Assembly (NCBI RefSeq): GCF_001679785.1
Contig: NZ_CP016286.1
Location: 2,728,001 to 2,792,000 of the forward strand
Direction: 5' to 3'
DNA from: Rhizobium leguminosarum
GTDB taxonomy: Bacteria; Pseudomonadota; Alphaproteobacteria; Rhizobiales; Rhizobiaceae
DNA length: 64,000 nt
Below are positions 18,416-27,509 of the stretch, piece after piece. Under the pieces are notes generated by a model. The model was not told the DNA's origin, did no database searches, and saw only the letters and a list, made by a program, of their open reading frames with translations. Each line of letters opens with the position of its first letter. Positions within the stretch are counted from its first letter, which is position 1. Position numbers and translations under genes: made by a program.

Positions 18416-19329
18416 TCCTCAACCCCGCAAAGCGCGAACTGCTTGCCCAGGAATTGCTGGAGGCGGAAGGCCTTGCACCCGAAAGCCGCTCGCTCACCAA
18501 GGATGCCTTGCGCCGCCTCGGGCGCAACAAGGCCGCCGTCCTGTCGATCGTCGTCCTGACGCTGCTGATCCTCGCGGCCTTTATCGGCCCCTGGTTCATT
18601 CCGTTCAACTATGAGGATCCCGATTGGGCGGCCTTCCGCATACCGCCCTCGATCGAAACCGGCCACTATTTCGGCACCGACCCGAACGGCCGCGACCTCC
18701 TCGCTCGCGTCCTTTACGGCACCCGCGTCTCGCTCGCCGTGGCGCTGACGGCGACCGTCGTCTCCGTCTTCATCGGCGTGCTCTACGGCGCGGTATCGGG
18801 CTATATTGGCGGCAGGCTGGATGCGATCATGATGCGCTTCGTCGATATCATGTATGCGCTTCCCTATATCCTCTTCGTCATCCTGCTGATGGTGATCTTC
18901 GGCCGCAACGTCTATCTGCTCTTTGCCGCCATCGGCGCGCTGGAATGGCTGACCATGGCCCGCATCGTGCGCGGCCAGACGCTGTCGATCAAGCATCGCG
19001 AATTCATCGAAGCGGCCCGCGCATCCGGGCAGCGGCCGTTCAAGATCATCATCAAACACATCATCCCGAACCTCGTCGGACCGGTGGTCATCTTCGCAGC
19101 CTTGACGGTGCCTGAAATCATCGCCACCGAAAGCTTCCTTTCCTATCTCGGCTTCGGCGTGCAGGAACCGCTGACCTCGCTCGGCACACTGATCGCCGAG
19201 GGATCCGATGCCATGGAAAGCATGCCGTGGCTGCTGGTCTTCCCGGCAAGCTTCCTCGTCGCCCTGCTGCTCAGCCTGCTCTTCATCGGCGACGGCCTGC
19301 GCGACGCGTTCGACCCGAAGGATCGCTAA
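18412..19329 (+). CDS. oppC: Oligopeptide ABC transporter, permease OppC
   Basis: This 305-residue permease has the OppC N-terminal cytoplasmic segment (SLTKDALRRLGRNKAAVLS), then HYFGTDPNGRDLLARVLYGTRVSL and the EAA loop FIEAARASGQRPFKIIIKHIIPN. The ATG at 18412 overlaps the oppB stop. The frame extends a little upstream but translational coupling decides the start. Confidence 0.92.
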   Translation: MILNPAKRELLAQELLEAEGLAPESRSLTKDALRRLGRNKAAVLSIVVLTLLILAAFIGPWFIPFNYEDPDWAAFRIPPSIETGHYFGTDPNGRDLLARVLYGTRVSLAVALTATVVSVFIGVLYGAVSGYIGGRLDAIMMRFVDIMYALPYILFVILLMVIFGRNVYLLFAAIGALEWLTMARIVRGQTLSIKHREFIEAARASGQRPFKIIIKHIIPNLVGPVVIFAALTVPEIIATESFLSYLGFGVQEPLTSLGTLIAEGSDAMESMPWLLVFPASFLVALLLSLLFIGDGLRDAFDPKDR

Positions 19330-19331
19330 GA

Positions 19332-20339
19332 ATGTCCCAGGAAACACAAAAAGATACCCTTCTCGAACTCAAAGACTACTCGATCACCTTCAAGACACCG
19401 GATGGAGAGGTGAAGGCGGTCTCGAACATGAACCTGACGGTCAAGCGCGGCGAGCGCATTGCCATCGTCGGCGAATCCGGTTCCGGCAAGAGCCAGACCT
19501 TCCTCGGCATCATGGGGCTGCTCGCCAAGAACGGCAAAACGACGGGACAGGCGCTGCTCGAAGGCAAGGACGTGCTGGCGCTGAAACCGCGCGAACTCGA
19601 CCAGATCCGCGGCAAGGACATGGCCATGGTCTTCCAGGATCCGATGACCGCCCTCAATCCATCGCTGAAGATTTCCCGGCAGCTGACGGAACAGCTCGAG
19701 GTGCACGGCGGGCTGACGGCGCGCGCCGCATCCGCCGCCGCACTCGACATGCTCAAACGCGTCGGCATCCCCGACCCGACACGGCGCTTTCATCTCTATC
19801 CGCACGAGCTCTCCGGCGGCATGCGCCAGCGCATCGTCATCGCCATGGCGCTGCTCACCCGGCCGAAACTGTTGATCGCCGACGAGCCGACGACCGCGCT
19901 CGACGTCACCATCCAGGCGCAGATCCTCGATCTCTTCAACGATCTGACGGCGGAGATGAACACGGCGCTGATCATGATCACCCACGATCTCGGCGTCGTC
20001 GCCGGCCTCGCCGACCGCGTCGCCGTCATGTATGCCGGCCGCATCGTCGAGGAAGCGCCGGTCGATGAGCTCTTCGACAATCCGGCCCATCCCTATACCG
20101 CAGCACTGCATGCCTCGATCCCGCGGCCGGACCAGGATGTCGACGACCTCGTCGTCATCCCCGGGCGTCCGCCGAACCTGCAGCACCTGCCGAAGGGCTG
20201 CAATTTCTCGCCGCGCTGTTCGCAGGTCCAGGACGATTGCATCGACCGCCCGCCGCTGCTCGAAACGCTGGCGCCGCACCACTGCGCCGCCTGCTACCAT
20301 CCGTTCCCGCGTCGTGAGGAGTTGCTGAACCATGGCTGA
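19332..20339 (+). CDS. oppD: Oligopeptide ABC transporter, ATPase OppD
   Basis: The protein has 335 residues with Walker A GESGSGKS, Q-loop FQDPMTALNPSL, signature ELSGGMRQRIVIAMAL, Walker B LLIADEPTTALDV and switch His ITHDLGVVAGLAD. It also has the C-terminal oligopeptide/dipeptide domain with a cysteine-containing region (CNFSPRCSQVQDDC), which may hold an Fe-S cluster as seen in some OppD/DppD. It starts two bases after oppC and overlaps oppF by eight bases. Confidence 0.92.
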   Translation: MSQETQKDTLLELKDYSITFKTPDGEVKAVSNMNLTVKRGERIAIVGESGSGKSQTFLGIMGLLAKNGKTTGQALLEGKDVLALKPRELDQIRGKDMAMVFQDPMTALNPSLKISRQLTEQLEVHGGLTARAASAAALDMLKRVGIPDPTRRFHLYPHELSGGMRQRIVIAMALLTRPKLLIADEPTTALDVTIQAQILDLFNDLTAEMNTALIMITHDLGVVAGLADRVAVMYAGRIVEEAPVDELFDNPAHPYTAALHASIPRPDQDVDDLVVIPGRPPNLQHLPKGCNFSPRCSQVQDDCIDRPPLLETLAPHHCAACYHPFPRREELLNHG

Positions 20340-21318
20340 CCGATCGCTTCTGAGGGTCGAGAACCTGACGACCCAATTCGAACTGCCGGCGAAAGGCCTC
20401 TTCAAGCCGCCGATTTTTCTCACCGCCGTCAACAATGTCAGCTTCGACCTCAGCGAAGGCCGCACGCTCGGCATCGTCGGCGAATCCGGCTGCGGCAAAT
20501 CCACGCTCGGCCGCTCCATCTTGCGGCTGTTGAAATCGCAGAAGGGCCGTATCCTCTGGCAGGGCCGCAACCTGCTCGACCTGTCAGACGAGGAAATGCG
20601 CGCGGCGCGGCGCGACATGCAGATCATCTTCCAGGATCCGATCGCCTCGCTCGACCCGCGCATGACAGTCGGCGACATCATCGCCGAGCCGCTCACCGTC
20701 TTCGAGCCGAAGCTATCGAGGGCCGAGCGCACCGAACGCGTCCGCGAGATCATGACCGCCGTCGGCCTGGTGCCGGAGATGATCAACCGCTATCCGCACG
20801 AATTCTCCGGTGGCCAGGCGCAACGCATCGGCATCGCCCGCGCGGTGGTCACCAAACCGAAGCTCATCATCTGCGACGAGCCGGTTTCGGCCCTCGACGT
20901 CTCGATCCAGGGCCAGGTCATCACGCTTCTGCGCAGGCTGCGCAAGGAATTCGGCCTGACGCTGATCTTCATCAGCCACGACCTCTCCGTGGTGCGCCTG
21001 ATCTCCGACGATGTGCTGGTGCTCTATCTCGGCAGGGTGGTGGAAGCGGGCGACTGCGCCACCGTCTTCGATCATCCCGCCCATCCCTATACGCAGGCGC
21101 TCTTTTCCGCCGCGCCGATCCCGGATCCGAAGCTTGCGCGCCTGCGCACCCGCATCCGTCTGCAGGGTGACCCGCCTTCGCCGCTCAACCCGCCGAAAGG
21201 CTGCGTCTTCTCACCGCGCTGCTGGAAGGCGACCGACATCTGTCGCACCGAAATGCCGCCGACCGAGGAGGTCCGCCCCGGCCAGAAGGCCGCCTGTTAT
21301 CATATGGACAGACCATGA
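20332..21318 (+). CDS. oppF: Oligopeptide ABC transporter, ATPase OppF
   Basis: This 328-residue second ATPase of the importer has Walker [11 protein letters not shown]-loop [12 protein letters not shown], signature [16 protein letters not shown], Walker [14 protein letters not shown] and H-loop [14 protein letters not shown]. The C-terminal oligopeptide domain has [14 protein letters not shown]. It is the last gene of the opp operon; a terminator hairpin follows within six bases of the stop. Confidence 0.92.
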   Translation: MADRSLLRVENLTTQFELPAKGLFKPPIFLTAVNNVSFDLSEGRTLGIVGESGCGKSTLGRSILRLLKSQKGRILWQGRNLLDLSDEEMRAARRDMQIIFQDPIASLDPRMTVGDIIAEPLTVFEPKLSRAERTERVREIMTAVGLVPEMINRYPHEFSGGQAQRIGIARAVVTKPKLIICDEPVSALDVSIQGQVITLLRRLRKEFGLTLIFISHDLSVVRLISDDVLVLYLGRVVEAGDCATVFDHPAHPYTQALFSAAPIPDPKLARLRTRIRLQGDPPSPLNPPKGCVFSPRCWKATDICRTEMPPTEEVRPGQKAACYHMDRP

Positions 21319-21323
21319 GTGAT

Positions 21324-21352
21324 ACGAAGGCCGCGCAAGCGGCCTTCGTCCT
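21324..21352 (+). terminator. Terminator hairpin after oppF
   Basis: A perfect 11-bp stem (21324-21334 with 21339-21349, loop GCAA) stands immediately after the oppF stop. The T-rich tail is weak (CCTGTCTGC). Confidence 0.65.
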
Positions 21353-21434
21353 GTCTGCAAAGCGGGCTCTTCATATCCCGCAATATCCGCGCTTGCCACC
21401 CCCATACTCTCCGCGTATCAGCGAATGGAGACCC

Positions 21435-21537
21435 GCGCATAACCCCGAAAATCGGAATCGATTTTCGGAAAGGATTATGCGCCCATTCAAAGTGATAGAG
21501 CGTCCTTAGCGCGTCCTTTTGGACGCGCGGCGCTCTA
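21435..21537 (+). repeat. RIME-like palindromic repeat, family A copy 2
   Basis: A left hairpin (21445-21454 with 21459-21468) and a right nested hairpin (outer 21496-21502 with 21531-21537, inner 21509-21516 with 21521-21528) are separated by CATTCAAAGTGA. It ends 17 bases before kdgK and would be transcribed with it. Confidence 0.8.
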
Positions 21538-21553
21538 ATGCCGGGAGGACAAG

Positions 21554-22474
21554 GTGAGCGGACGGTTTCTATCGATCGGTGAATGCATGGTGGAACTCTC
21601 GCAGGCAGGCGACGGATTGCTGCGCAAGGGCTTTGCCGGCGATACCTTCAACACCGCCTGGTATGCCCGCGCCTGCCTCGGCCCCGACTGGTCGGTCGAT
21701 TATTTCACCGCAGTCGGCGACGACGCCATGTCGGATGAGATGGTCGCCTTCATCGACAAGGCTGGCATCGGCACGAGCCTCATCCGCCGCATCAAAGGCA
21801 GGACGCCCGGCCTCTACATGATCAACCTGAAGAACGGCGAGCGCTCCTTCAGCTACTGGCGCGACAGCGCCGCCGCCCGCAGCCTGGCTGCCGATCCCGA
21901 CCGCCTGCGCGAGGCGGTGGAGAGCGCTGAAGTCGTCTATTTCTCCGGCATCACGCTTGCCATCCTGCCGCATGAGGATGCCGAGACGCTGCTCGCCGAA
22001 ATCCGCCGCGCCAAGGCCGCCGGCAAGCTCGTCGTCTTCGATCCGAACATCCGTCCGCGCCTCTGGTCGAGCTACGACGTGATGCATACGACGATCAGCG
22101 AAGGCGCCCGCTCCTCCGTGCTCGTCATGCCGAGCTTCGACGACGAGGCCGCCCATTTCGGCGACGATTCCATCGAAGCAACGATCCACCGCTATCGCGC
22201 GCTGGGTGCCATCCATATCGTCGTCAAGAACGGCGCGGAGGGTGTTACGCTGAATTTTGCCGGCGAGCAGACCTTCGTTCCGGCCGAAAAGGTGGAGAAG
22301 GTGGTCGACACGACCAGCGCCGGCGACAGCTTCAACGGCGCTTTTCTCGCACGATATCTCGAAGCAGGCGATGCACTTGCCGCCGCCCGCTTCGCAGCAA
22401 AGGTCGCTGCCCGCGTCGTCAGCGAACATGGCGCATTGGTCGTAAGGGAAAAGCTTGGATTGGATGGCGGCTAA
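21554..22474 (+). CDS. kdgK: PfkB-family sugar kinase, probable 2-keto-3-deoxygluconate kinase
   Basis: This 306-residue ribokinase-fold enzyme starts at GTG 21554, with GGGAGGA upstream. The N-terminal MSGRFLSIGECMVELSQAGDGLLRKGFAGDTFNTAWYAR region and the C-terminal anion-hole motif DTTSAGDSFNGAFL (catalytic Asp in AGDSF) fit KDG kinase. KDG kinase converts 2-keto-3-deoxygluconate to its 6-phosphate in the Entner-Doudoroff / uronate route. Other PfkB substrates cannot be excluded. It stands alone between repeats. Confidence 0.82.
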   Translation: MSGRFLSIGECMVELSQAGDGLLRKGFAGDTFNTAWYARACLGPDWSVDYFTAVGDDAMSDEMVAFIDKAGIGTSLIRRIKGRTPGLYMINLKNGERSFSYWRDSAAARSLAADPDRLREAVESAEVVYFSGITLAILPHEDAETLLAEIRRAKAAGKLVVFDPNIRPRLWSSYDVMHTTISEGARSSVLVMPSFDDEAAHFGDDSIEATIHRYRALGAIHIVVKNGAEGVTLNFAGEQTFVPAEKVEKVVDTTSAGDSFNGAFLARYLEAGDALAAARFAAKVAARVVSEHGALVVREKLGLDGG

Positions 22475-22592
22475 AGCGGCGCGATCTTTCAGATTCGCTT
22501 AGCGAAACATGCTTTTGGGCCGCACATGCTGACGCAGGTTGAACACCATGTCCGGGCGCTCCCCGCCCTGTCGGCATCGTTTGCCCGCTGCT

Positions 22593-22698
22593 AGAGCATG
22601 ATGCCGAAAAGTGTGCGCGGTTTTCGGACGACATCATGCTCTATTTCTTTGATCTAGATCAGGATTCAGGCCGATCGGGCCTAAAATCATCCTGATCT
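22593..22698 (+). repeat. Palindromic repeat pair, family B copy 1
   Basis: There are two modules. The first is bounded by AGAGCATGATG and its complement (22593-22642). The second (about 22651-22698) contains an inner dyad TTCAGGCC...GGCCTAAAA flanked by GATCAGGAT-type ends. The same two modules occur in opposite order at 63021-63133. The stretch 22475-22592 shows no feature I recognise. Confidence 0.75.
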
Positions 22699-22706
22699 TG
22701 GGGCAA

Positions 22707-22898
22707 TCAGGACTTCGTCGGCCGATCGGTCTCGCGAACTGCCTCGTCATGGTACCAGCAGCTGTCGAGCGCAGCATCGCAGACGTCTGCGGCCTCGCGC
22801 TCCATCAGCCTGGCGCGTTCGAACCGGTTGGCGTTTCGTATCGCCTTAACGGGAAACTGGTAGATCGTTGCGGATTCGCGATGGAAACCGGTGGGCAT
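22707..22898 (-). CDS. DUF2735 small protein
   Basis: This 63-residue protein (MPTGFHRESATIYQFPVKAI ... DSCWYHDEAVRETDRPTKS) matches the short DUF2735 family, which is found beside glnII in Rhizobiales. The conserved parts are the ATIYQFP motif and the SCWYHDEAV motif. A strong GGAGG ribosome-binding site lies seven bases before the ATG. It is divergent from glnII, so the two may share nitrogen control. Function is unknown. Confidence 0.8.
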   Translation of the reverse strand: MPTGFHRESATIYQFPVKAIRNANRFERARLMEREAADVCDAALDSCWYHDEAVRETDRPTKS

Positions 22899-23330
22899 GA
22901 GATCGCCTCCATTCAGTTCGGCGCATCAACATTTCAGGACCATCTACATAGCACAATGCACATAGTTTATGCAAATTGCATAAAATAAGGGCAATGTTGC
23001 AATTGTAATCGGTCGGCATGCTGTCTCGACTAAAAGCTTCCGATAATTTGTTTAACACTTCATCATTTCAGCCTAACGCCGCAATTTTCATCCGGTTCCA
23101 GAGGGAAAAAGTGCGATTTGATGGGCGATACCGCCACTGAGCGTTAAAAACAGCCCGATTTTCCAAAAGGGAAAAAATCGGCCGACACGCTGAGTCGCGA
23201 TTTTTCTTTCGCGTGGCGCCAAAACTGGCACACTACGTGCTTTTAAAGCGTCATCCCTGGCGGTCGGATGCGCTTGCGCGCCGAGATCACCTCCGGATTT
23301 GCTCACCTTCGTAGCATTGAGAGAGTCACG
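22899..23330. other. 432-bp divergent control region between the DUF2735 gene and glnII
   Basis: The half near 22920-23060 is AT-rich. A dyad CCGATTTTCC / GGAAAAAATCGG lies at about 23156-23180, and the sigma-54 promoter at 23226. I could not find a convincing NtrC site pair by eye. Confidence 0.45.
23226..23241 (+). promoter_or_regulatory. Sigma-54 (RpoN) -24/-12 promoter of glnII
   Basis: TGGCAC-ACTAC-GTGCT has the invariant GG (23227-23228) and GC (23239-23240) exactly ten bases apart. It lies about 90 bases before the glnII ATG. glnII is NtrC/RpoN-dependent in rhizobia, so the site fits the known regulation. Confidence 0.85.
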
Positions 23331-24371
23331 ATGACAAAATATAAGCTCGAGTATATTTGGCTCGATGGGTACACTCCGGTACCGAACCTGCGTGGCAAGA
23401 CGCAGATCAAGGAATTCGACGCATTCCCGACGCTGGAACAGCTTCCGCTCTGGGGCTTTGACGGCTCCTCGACGCAGCAGGCTGAAGGCCGCAGCTCCGA
23501 TTGCGTGCTGAAGCCGGTCGCTATCTATCCCGACCCGGCCCGCACCAACGGCGCTCTCGTCATGTGCGAAGTCATGATGCCGGATGGCGTCACGCCGCAC
23601 GCATCGAATGCCCGCGCCACCATCCTCGACGACGAAGACGCTTGGTTCGGCTTCGAGCAGGAATATTTCTTCTACCAGAACGGCCGTCCGCTCGGCTTCC
23701 CTGAGCAGGGCTACCCCGCTCCGCAGGGCCCTTATTACACCGGCGTCGGCTATTCGAACGTCGGCGACGTCGCCCGCGAAATCGTCGAAGAGCATCTCGA
23801 CCTCTGCCTCGCTGCCGGCATCAACCACGAAGGCATCAATGCCGAAGTGGCCAAGGGCCAGTGGGAATTCCAGATTTTCGGCAAGGGCTCCAAGAAGGCC
23901 GCCGACCAGATCTGGATGGCACGCTACCTCCTGCAGCGCCTGACCGAAAAGTACGGCATCGACATCGAGTATCACTGCAAGCCGCTCGGCGACACCGACT
24001 GGAACGGCTCGGGCATGCATTGCAACTTCTCGACCAAGTACATGCGCGAAGTCGGCGGCAAGGCCTATTTCGAGGCGCTGATGGCGCAGTTCGAAAAGAA
24101 CCTGATGGACCACATCGACGTCTACGGTCCTGACAACGACAAGCGCCTGACCGGCAAGCACGAGACGGCTCCGTGGAACAAGTTCTCCTACGGCGTTGCC
24201 GACCGTGGTGCCTCGATCCGCGTGCCGCACTCCTTCGTCAAGAACGACTACAAGGGCTATCTGGAAGATCGCCGCCCGAACTCGCAGGGCTGCCCCTACC
24301 AGATCGCTTCGCAGGTTCTGAAGACGATCTCGGAAGTTCCGACCGCAAGCTCGGCTTCCGCTGCAGCTTGA
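23331..24371 (+). CDS. glnII: Glutamine synthetase type II
   Basis: This 346-residue eukaryote-like glutamine synthetase (glutamate + NH3 + ATP to glutamine) is characteristic of Rhizobiaceae and is additional to GlnA. Motifs include WGFDGSSTQQAEG, the Mn ligands in GFEQEYFF, NAEVAKGQWEFQ, DWNGSGMHCNFS and the ATP loop region. The C-terminal NRGASIR equivalent is ADRGASIRVP. Unlike GSI it lacks the adenylylation tyrosine loop. ATG 23331 follows GAGAG. A sigma-54 promoter stands upstream, and a hairpin terminator follows. Confidence 0.95.
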   Translation: MTKYKLEYIWLDGYTPVPNLRGKTQIKEFDAFPTLEQLPLWGFDGSSTQQAEGRSSDCVLKPVAIYPDPARTNGALVMCEVMMPDGVTPHASNARATILDDEDAWFGFEQEYFFYQNGRPLGFPEQGYPAPQGPYYTGVGYSNVGDVAREIVEEHLDLCLAAGINHEGINAEVAKGQWEFQIFGKGSKKAADQIWMARYLLQRLTEKYGIDIEYHCKPLGDTDWNGSGMHCNFSTKYMREVGGKAYFEALMAQFEKNLMDHIDVYGPDNDKRLTGKHETAPWNKFSYGVADRGASIRVPHSFVKNDYKGYLEDRRPNSQGCPYQIASQVLKTISEVPTASSASAAA

Positions 24372-24381
24372 CCTCCCAGGC

Positions 24382-24416
24382 GGCGCCGGTCCACGACCGG
24401 CGCCGTGACCTTCTTC
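24382..24416 (+). terminator. Terminator hairpin after glnII
   Basis: A perfect 9-bp GC-rich stem (24382-24390 with 24396-24404, loop CCACG) is followed by GTGACCTTCTTCTTTC, ten bases past the stop. Confidence 0.7.
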
Positions 24417-24616
24417 TTTCAAATGAGAAACTGCCGCCAGCCACTGACATAATCGGGGCGATCAGGCCGGCGAAAGCCCTGCAATCCTCGCAATATGGGC
24501 TGTAATATTTCCATCATGGTCATGCCTCAAAATAGAGAAGCGGGAATCGCCGTTCCGGAACCCCGCTGAGGGGTTGAGCGTTGGCATATCACTGCGACGC
24601 GGATGGAAATCGTGAC

Positions 24617-25798
24617 ATGCTGCAACGTCCGGCAAACACTTATAGCGGCGAGAGCTGGGCCAATGCCGCAGCCGCCGGAAACCTGCCTGAGAGGCTGGTG
24701 ATCGTCACCGATGCCTGGCACCCGCAGGTCAATGGCGTTGTGCGCTCGATCGAGAACACCAACCGCGAACTGGCGAAGATGGGCGTCGAGGTTTCGATGG
24801 TGACGCCGGAGCGCTTCAACAGCATCCCCTGCCCGACCTATCCCGAGATCCGCCTGTCGATCGCCAATTACCGCCGCATCGCCCGCGAGATCGAAAAGCA
24901 CAATCCCTCCTACGTGCATATCGCCACCGAAGGTCCGCTGGGGCTGACCGCCCGCCGCTGGTGCCTGAAGAACCGTATGCCGTTTTCGACGAGCTACCAC
25001 ACCCGCTTCCCGGAATACGTTTCCGCGCGCCTGCCGATACCGAAGAGCTGGCTCTATTCCTTCGTCCGCTGGTTCCACAATGGCGGCGCCGGCTGCATGG
25101 TGGCGACGCCGAGCCTCGCCCGCGAACTGTCGGAAAAGGGCATCCGCAACCTCATGCCCTGGAGCCGCGGCATTGACGCCACGCAGTTCCGTCCGATGGC
25201 GCTCGAGGAAAACCCGTTCGGCTTGGCGCGCCCGATCTTCATGACCGTCGGCCGCGTGGCGCTGGAAAAGAACCTGCCGGCCTTCCTCGATCTCGATCTG
25301 CCGGGTTCCAAGGTCGTCGTCGGCGACGGCCCGGCGCGCGCCGAGCTTGAAAAGCAATATCCCGACGTCTTCTTCGCCGGCGTGCAGTTCGGCGAGGATC
25401 TGGCGAAAACCTACGCCCAGGCCGATGTCTTCGTCTTTCCCTCGCTCACCGACACCTTCGGCAACACTATCCTCGAGGCGCTGGCATCGGGCGTGCCGGT
25501 CGCAGCCTATCCGGTCACCGGCCCGGTCGACATCATCGGCGAGGATAGCGAGGTCGGGGCGCTCGACCAGAACCTGCAGGCCGCCTGCCTAGCCGCCCTC
25601 TCCGCCTCGCGCGGCAAAGCACGCGAGCTCGCCATGCGATATTCCTGGGAAGCGGCGACGCTGCAGTTCATCAACAATATCCGCGCTGCCAACGGCGTGA
25701 TCACGCCGAAATGGAAGAAAGCCTGGCAGTTTGCCAAATCGCTTCCAAGAAGCAGAAAGCCCGGCGAAACCGCCGGGCCTGTCCCATCCGCAGACTGA
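24617..25798 (+). CDS. GT4-family glycosyltransferase
   Basis: This product of about 393 residues has a GT-B fold. The N-terminal Rossmann domain begins RLVIVTDAWHPQVNGVVRSI with the glycine-containing acceptor loop. The C-terminal donor-binding domain has GRVALEKNLPAFLDL and the EX7E-like FGNTILEALASGVPVAAYPV. It resembles GDP-mannose- or UDP-glucose-dependent lipid glycosyltransferases, including the agrobacterial glycolipid enzyme group. That specific link is only a possibility. The start could also be TTG 24581, adding 12 residues; ATG 24617 is preceded by GGA-rich sequence. Confidence 0.8.
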   Translation: MLQRPANTYSGESWANAAAAGNLPERLVIVTDAWHPQVNGVVRSIENTNRELAKMGVEVSMVTPERFNSIPCPTYPEIRLSIANYRRIAREIEKHNPSYVHIATEGPLGLTARRWCLKNRMPFSTSYHTRFPEYVSARLPIPKSWLYSFVRWFHNGGAGCMVATPSLARELSEKGIRNLMPWSRGIDATQFRPMALEENPFGLARPIFMTVGRVALEKNLPAFLDLDLPGSKVVVGDGPARAELEKQYPDVFFAGVQFGEDLAKTYAQADVFVFPSLTDTFGNTILEALASGVPVAAYPVTGPVDIIGEDSEVGALDQNLQAACLAALSASRGKARELAMRYSWEAATLQFINNIRAANGVITPKWKKAWQFAKSLPRSRKPGETAGPVPSAD

Positions 25799-25804
25799 TT
25801 GGTT

Positions 25805-26818
25805 TTACTTGTGAAGCGCGCTGCGAAGCGTGTCGTTGGCGACCGCAATCGCGCTGCGCGCCGCAGGCGTTTCGGCAATCGCGTTCAGCAGCACGAAGTC
25901 GTGGATCGTGCCGTTGTATCGCATCGACGTGACGCGGACACCGGCCTGGCTGAGCTTGCGGGCATAGGCCTCACCCTCATCGCGCAGCACGTCGTTCTCG
26001 TCAACGATGACGAGCGCCGGCGGCAGGCCGTTCAACTGCTCCAGCGACGCCTGCAGCGGTGAGGCCGTCGGCTCCTTGCGCTTGGCCTCATCGGGCAGAT
26101 AGGCGTTCCAGAACCACTTCATCGCTTCCTTGGTCAGCCACGGCCCATCGGCGAACTGGTTGTAGGACACATTGTCGAAATTGGCGTCGGTGACGGGGTA
26201 GAACAGCACCTGCTGGTCGATCGCAGGGCCGCCACGCTCCTTGGCAAGCAGCGTCACCACCGCCGCCATGTTGCCGCCGACGCTATCGCCTGCGACAGCG
26301 AGCCTGGAGGCATCGACCTTGAACTCCTTGGCATGTTCGGCGACATATTTGGTCGCGGCATAGGCCTGCTCGATGGCGACGGGATAACGGGCTTCGGGCG
26401 AGCGCTCATAATCGACGAAGACGACGGCGGCATCGGCGCCGTTGGCGATCTCGCGCACTAGCCGGTCATGCGTATCGGCATCGCCCAGCACCCAGCCGCC
26501 GCCATGGAAATAGAGAATGACCGGCAGCGTGCCCCTGGCATGTTCCGGACGGACGATGCGCAGCTTGATGCTGCCTGTCGGACCGGCCTTGATGACCCTG
26601 TCTTCTTCCTGGGCGGCACGCTTCTTCACGTCGCCCTTCTGCGCGCCGGCCAGGACATCGCGGGCATCGGCCGGCGACAGCGTGTAGATCGGCTTGCCGC
26701 CGGCAAGCCCGTCGATAAACTTCTGCGTTGTCGGTTCGAGTACCGGATCAGCAAGCGCTCCGACGGCGGAAGCTGCTAGCAGTGCTGCTGCGGAAAATGC
26801 GGTCTTGATGGTCGACAT
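25805..26818 (-). CDS. Secreted alpha/beta-hydrolase (HSL-type esterase)
   Basis: This 337-residue protein has a signal peptide ending GALA (about residue 23). It belongs to the hormone-sensitive-lipase esterase group: oxyanion motif YFHGGGW, nucleophile elbow GDSVGGN, late acid VIVDENDVLRDEG and His in GTIHDF. It probably hydrolyses short acyl esters in the periplasm. It is divergent from an OhrR-like regulator across 160 bases with two similar palindromic sites, so it is likely that regulator's target. Confidence 0.87.
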   Translation of the reverse strand: MSTIKTAFSAAALLAASAVGALADPVLEPTTQKFIDGLAGGKPIYTLSPADARDVLAGAQKGDVKKRAAQEEDRVIKAGPTGSIKLRIVRPEHARGTLPVILYFHGGGWVLGDADTHDRLVREIANGADAAVVFVDYERSPEARYPVAIEQAYAATKYVAEHAKEFKVDASRLAVAGDSVGGNMAAVVTLLAKERGGPAIDQQVLFYPVTDANFDNVSYNQFADGPWLTKEAMKWFWNAYLPDEAKRKEPTASPLQASLEQLNGLPPALVIVDENDVLRDEGEAYARKLSQAGVRVTSMRYNGTIHDFVLLNAIAETPAARSAIAVANDTLRSALHK

Positions 26819-26863
26819 TGTCTTGTCCTCTGGGTTTCGATGTTCGTTCTGAACACCGATTTC

Positions 26864-26877
26864 ATATCGCGCACGAT
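26864..26877. promoter_or_regulatory. Candidate operator half, esterase side
   Basis: ATATCGCGCACGAT is close to the perfect palindrome at 26940-26951 and lies nearer the esterase start. Both may be bound by the OhrR-like regulator. Confidence 0.35.
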
Positions 26878-26939
26878 TATATATTGGACAACTTAAATTT
26901 CTGCATAGCAGCCATGCGTAAAAGACGCCTACGATTATT

Positions 26940-26951
26940 TATCGCGCGATA
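26940..26951. promoter_or_regulatory. Perfect palindrome upstream of the OhrR-like gene
   Basis: TATCGCGCGATA is self-complementary and ends 27 bases before the OhrR-like ATG. It is well placed for autorepression. Confidence 0.5.
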
Positions 26952-26978
26952 TAAGTTGAGTTGGTTTGGAGATAACCT

Positions 26979-27416
26979 ATGCAGGATCAGCTTAAGCTCG
27001 ACAATTTCATCTGCTTCGCCGTCTATACGGCAAGCCACGCGCTAAATCGGGTCTACAAGCCGGTTCTCGACACGCTCGGCCTCACCTATCCGCAATATCT
27101 GGCCATGGTCGCGCTGTGGGAACGGGATGGCCAGACCGTCGGTGGCCTCGGCGAAAAGCTCTTCCTGGAATCGAGCACGCTGACCCCTTTGCTCAAACGC
27201 CTGGAAACCGCCGGTTATGTCAGCCGCGAACGCAGCAAGGACGACGAACGCGTCGTCGTCATCCGCTTGAGCGACGAAGGCATTCGCCTGAAGGAAAGGG
27301 CGATCGGCATCCCGGGTTGCATCGCCGCTGCCAGCGGCCGCGATGCAGTCGACCTCACCCGCCTCCAGGCCGAGATCGTGGCGCTGCGTGAGGCGCTGAA
27401 TCGAAGCGTGGTTTAG
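26979..27416 (+). CDS. MarR-family regulator, OhrR-like
   Basis: This 145-residue winged-helix protein has [24 protein letters not shown] at its N-terminus. The cysteine (Cys12) corresponds to the peroxide-sensing Cys of OhrR. The DNA-binding part includes [26 protein letters not shown]. OhrR proteins repress organic-hydroperoxide defence genes until the Cys is oxidised. No ohr gene lies next to it. The neighbouring target appears to be the divergent esterase. Start ATG 26979 has GGAG upstream. Confidence 0.85.
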   Translation: MQDQLKLDNFICFAVYTASHALNRVYKPVLDTLGLTYPQYLAMVALWERDGQTVGGLGEKLFLESSTLTPLLKRLETAGYVSRERSKDDERVVVIRLSDEGIRLKERAIGIPGCIAAASGRDAVDLTRLQAEIVALREALNRSVV

Positions 27417-27452
27417 TTGCTAACCGGACTGGGTATCACAGTGCTTGTGGTA

Positions 27453-27480
27453 CCCCCTCTGCCCTGCCGGGAAGAGGGGG
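27453..27480. repeat. Short hairpin related to repeat family C
   Basis: CCCCCTCT (27453-27460) pairs with AGAGGGGG (27473-27480) around GCCCTGCCGG. It lies between convergent genes and shares the CCCTCTG-CCTGCCGG core of the longer elements at 31608, 46879 and 47027. Confidence 0.55.
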
Positions 27481-27509
27481 GTGTTCCCACTACGAAAGGC
27501 CCCCGAACC

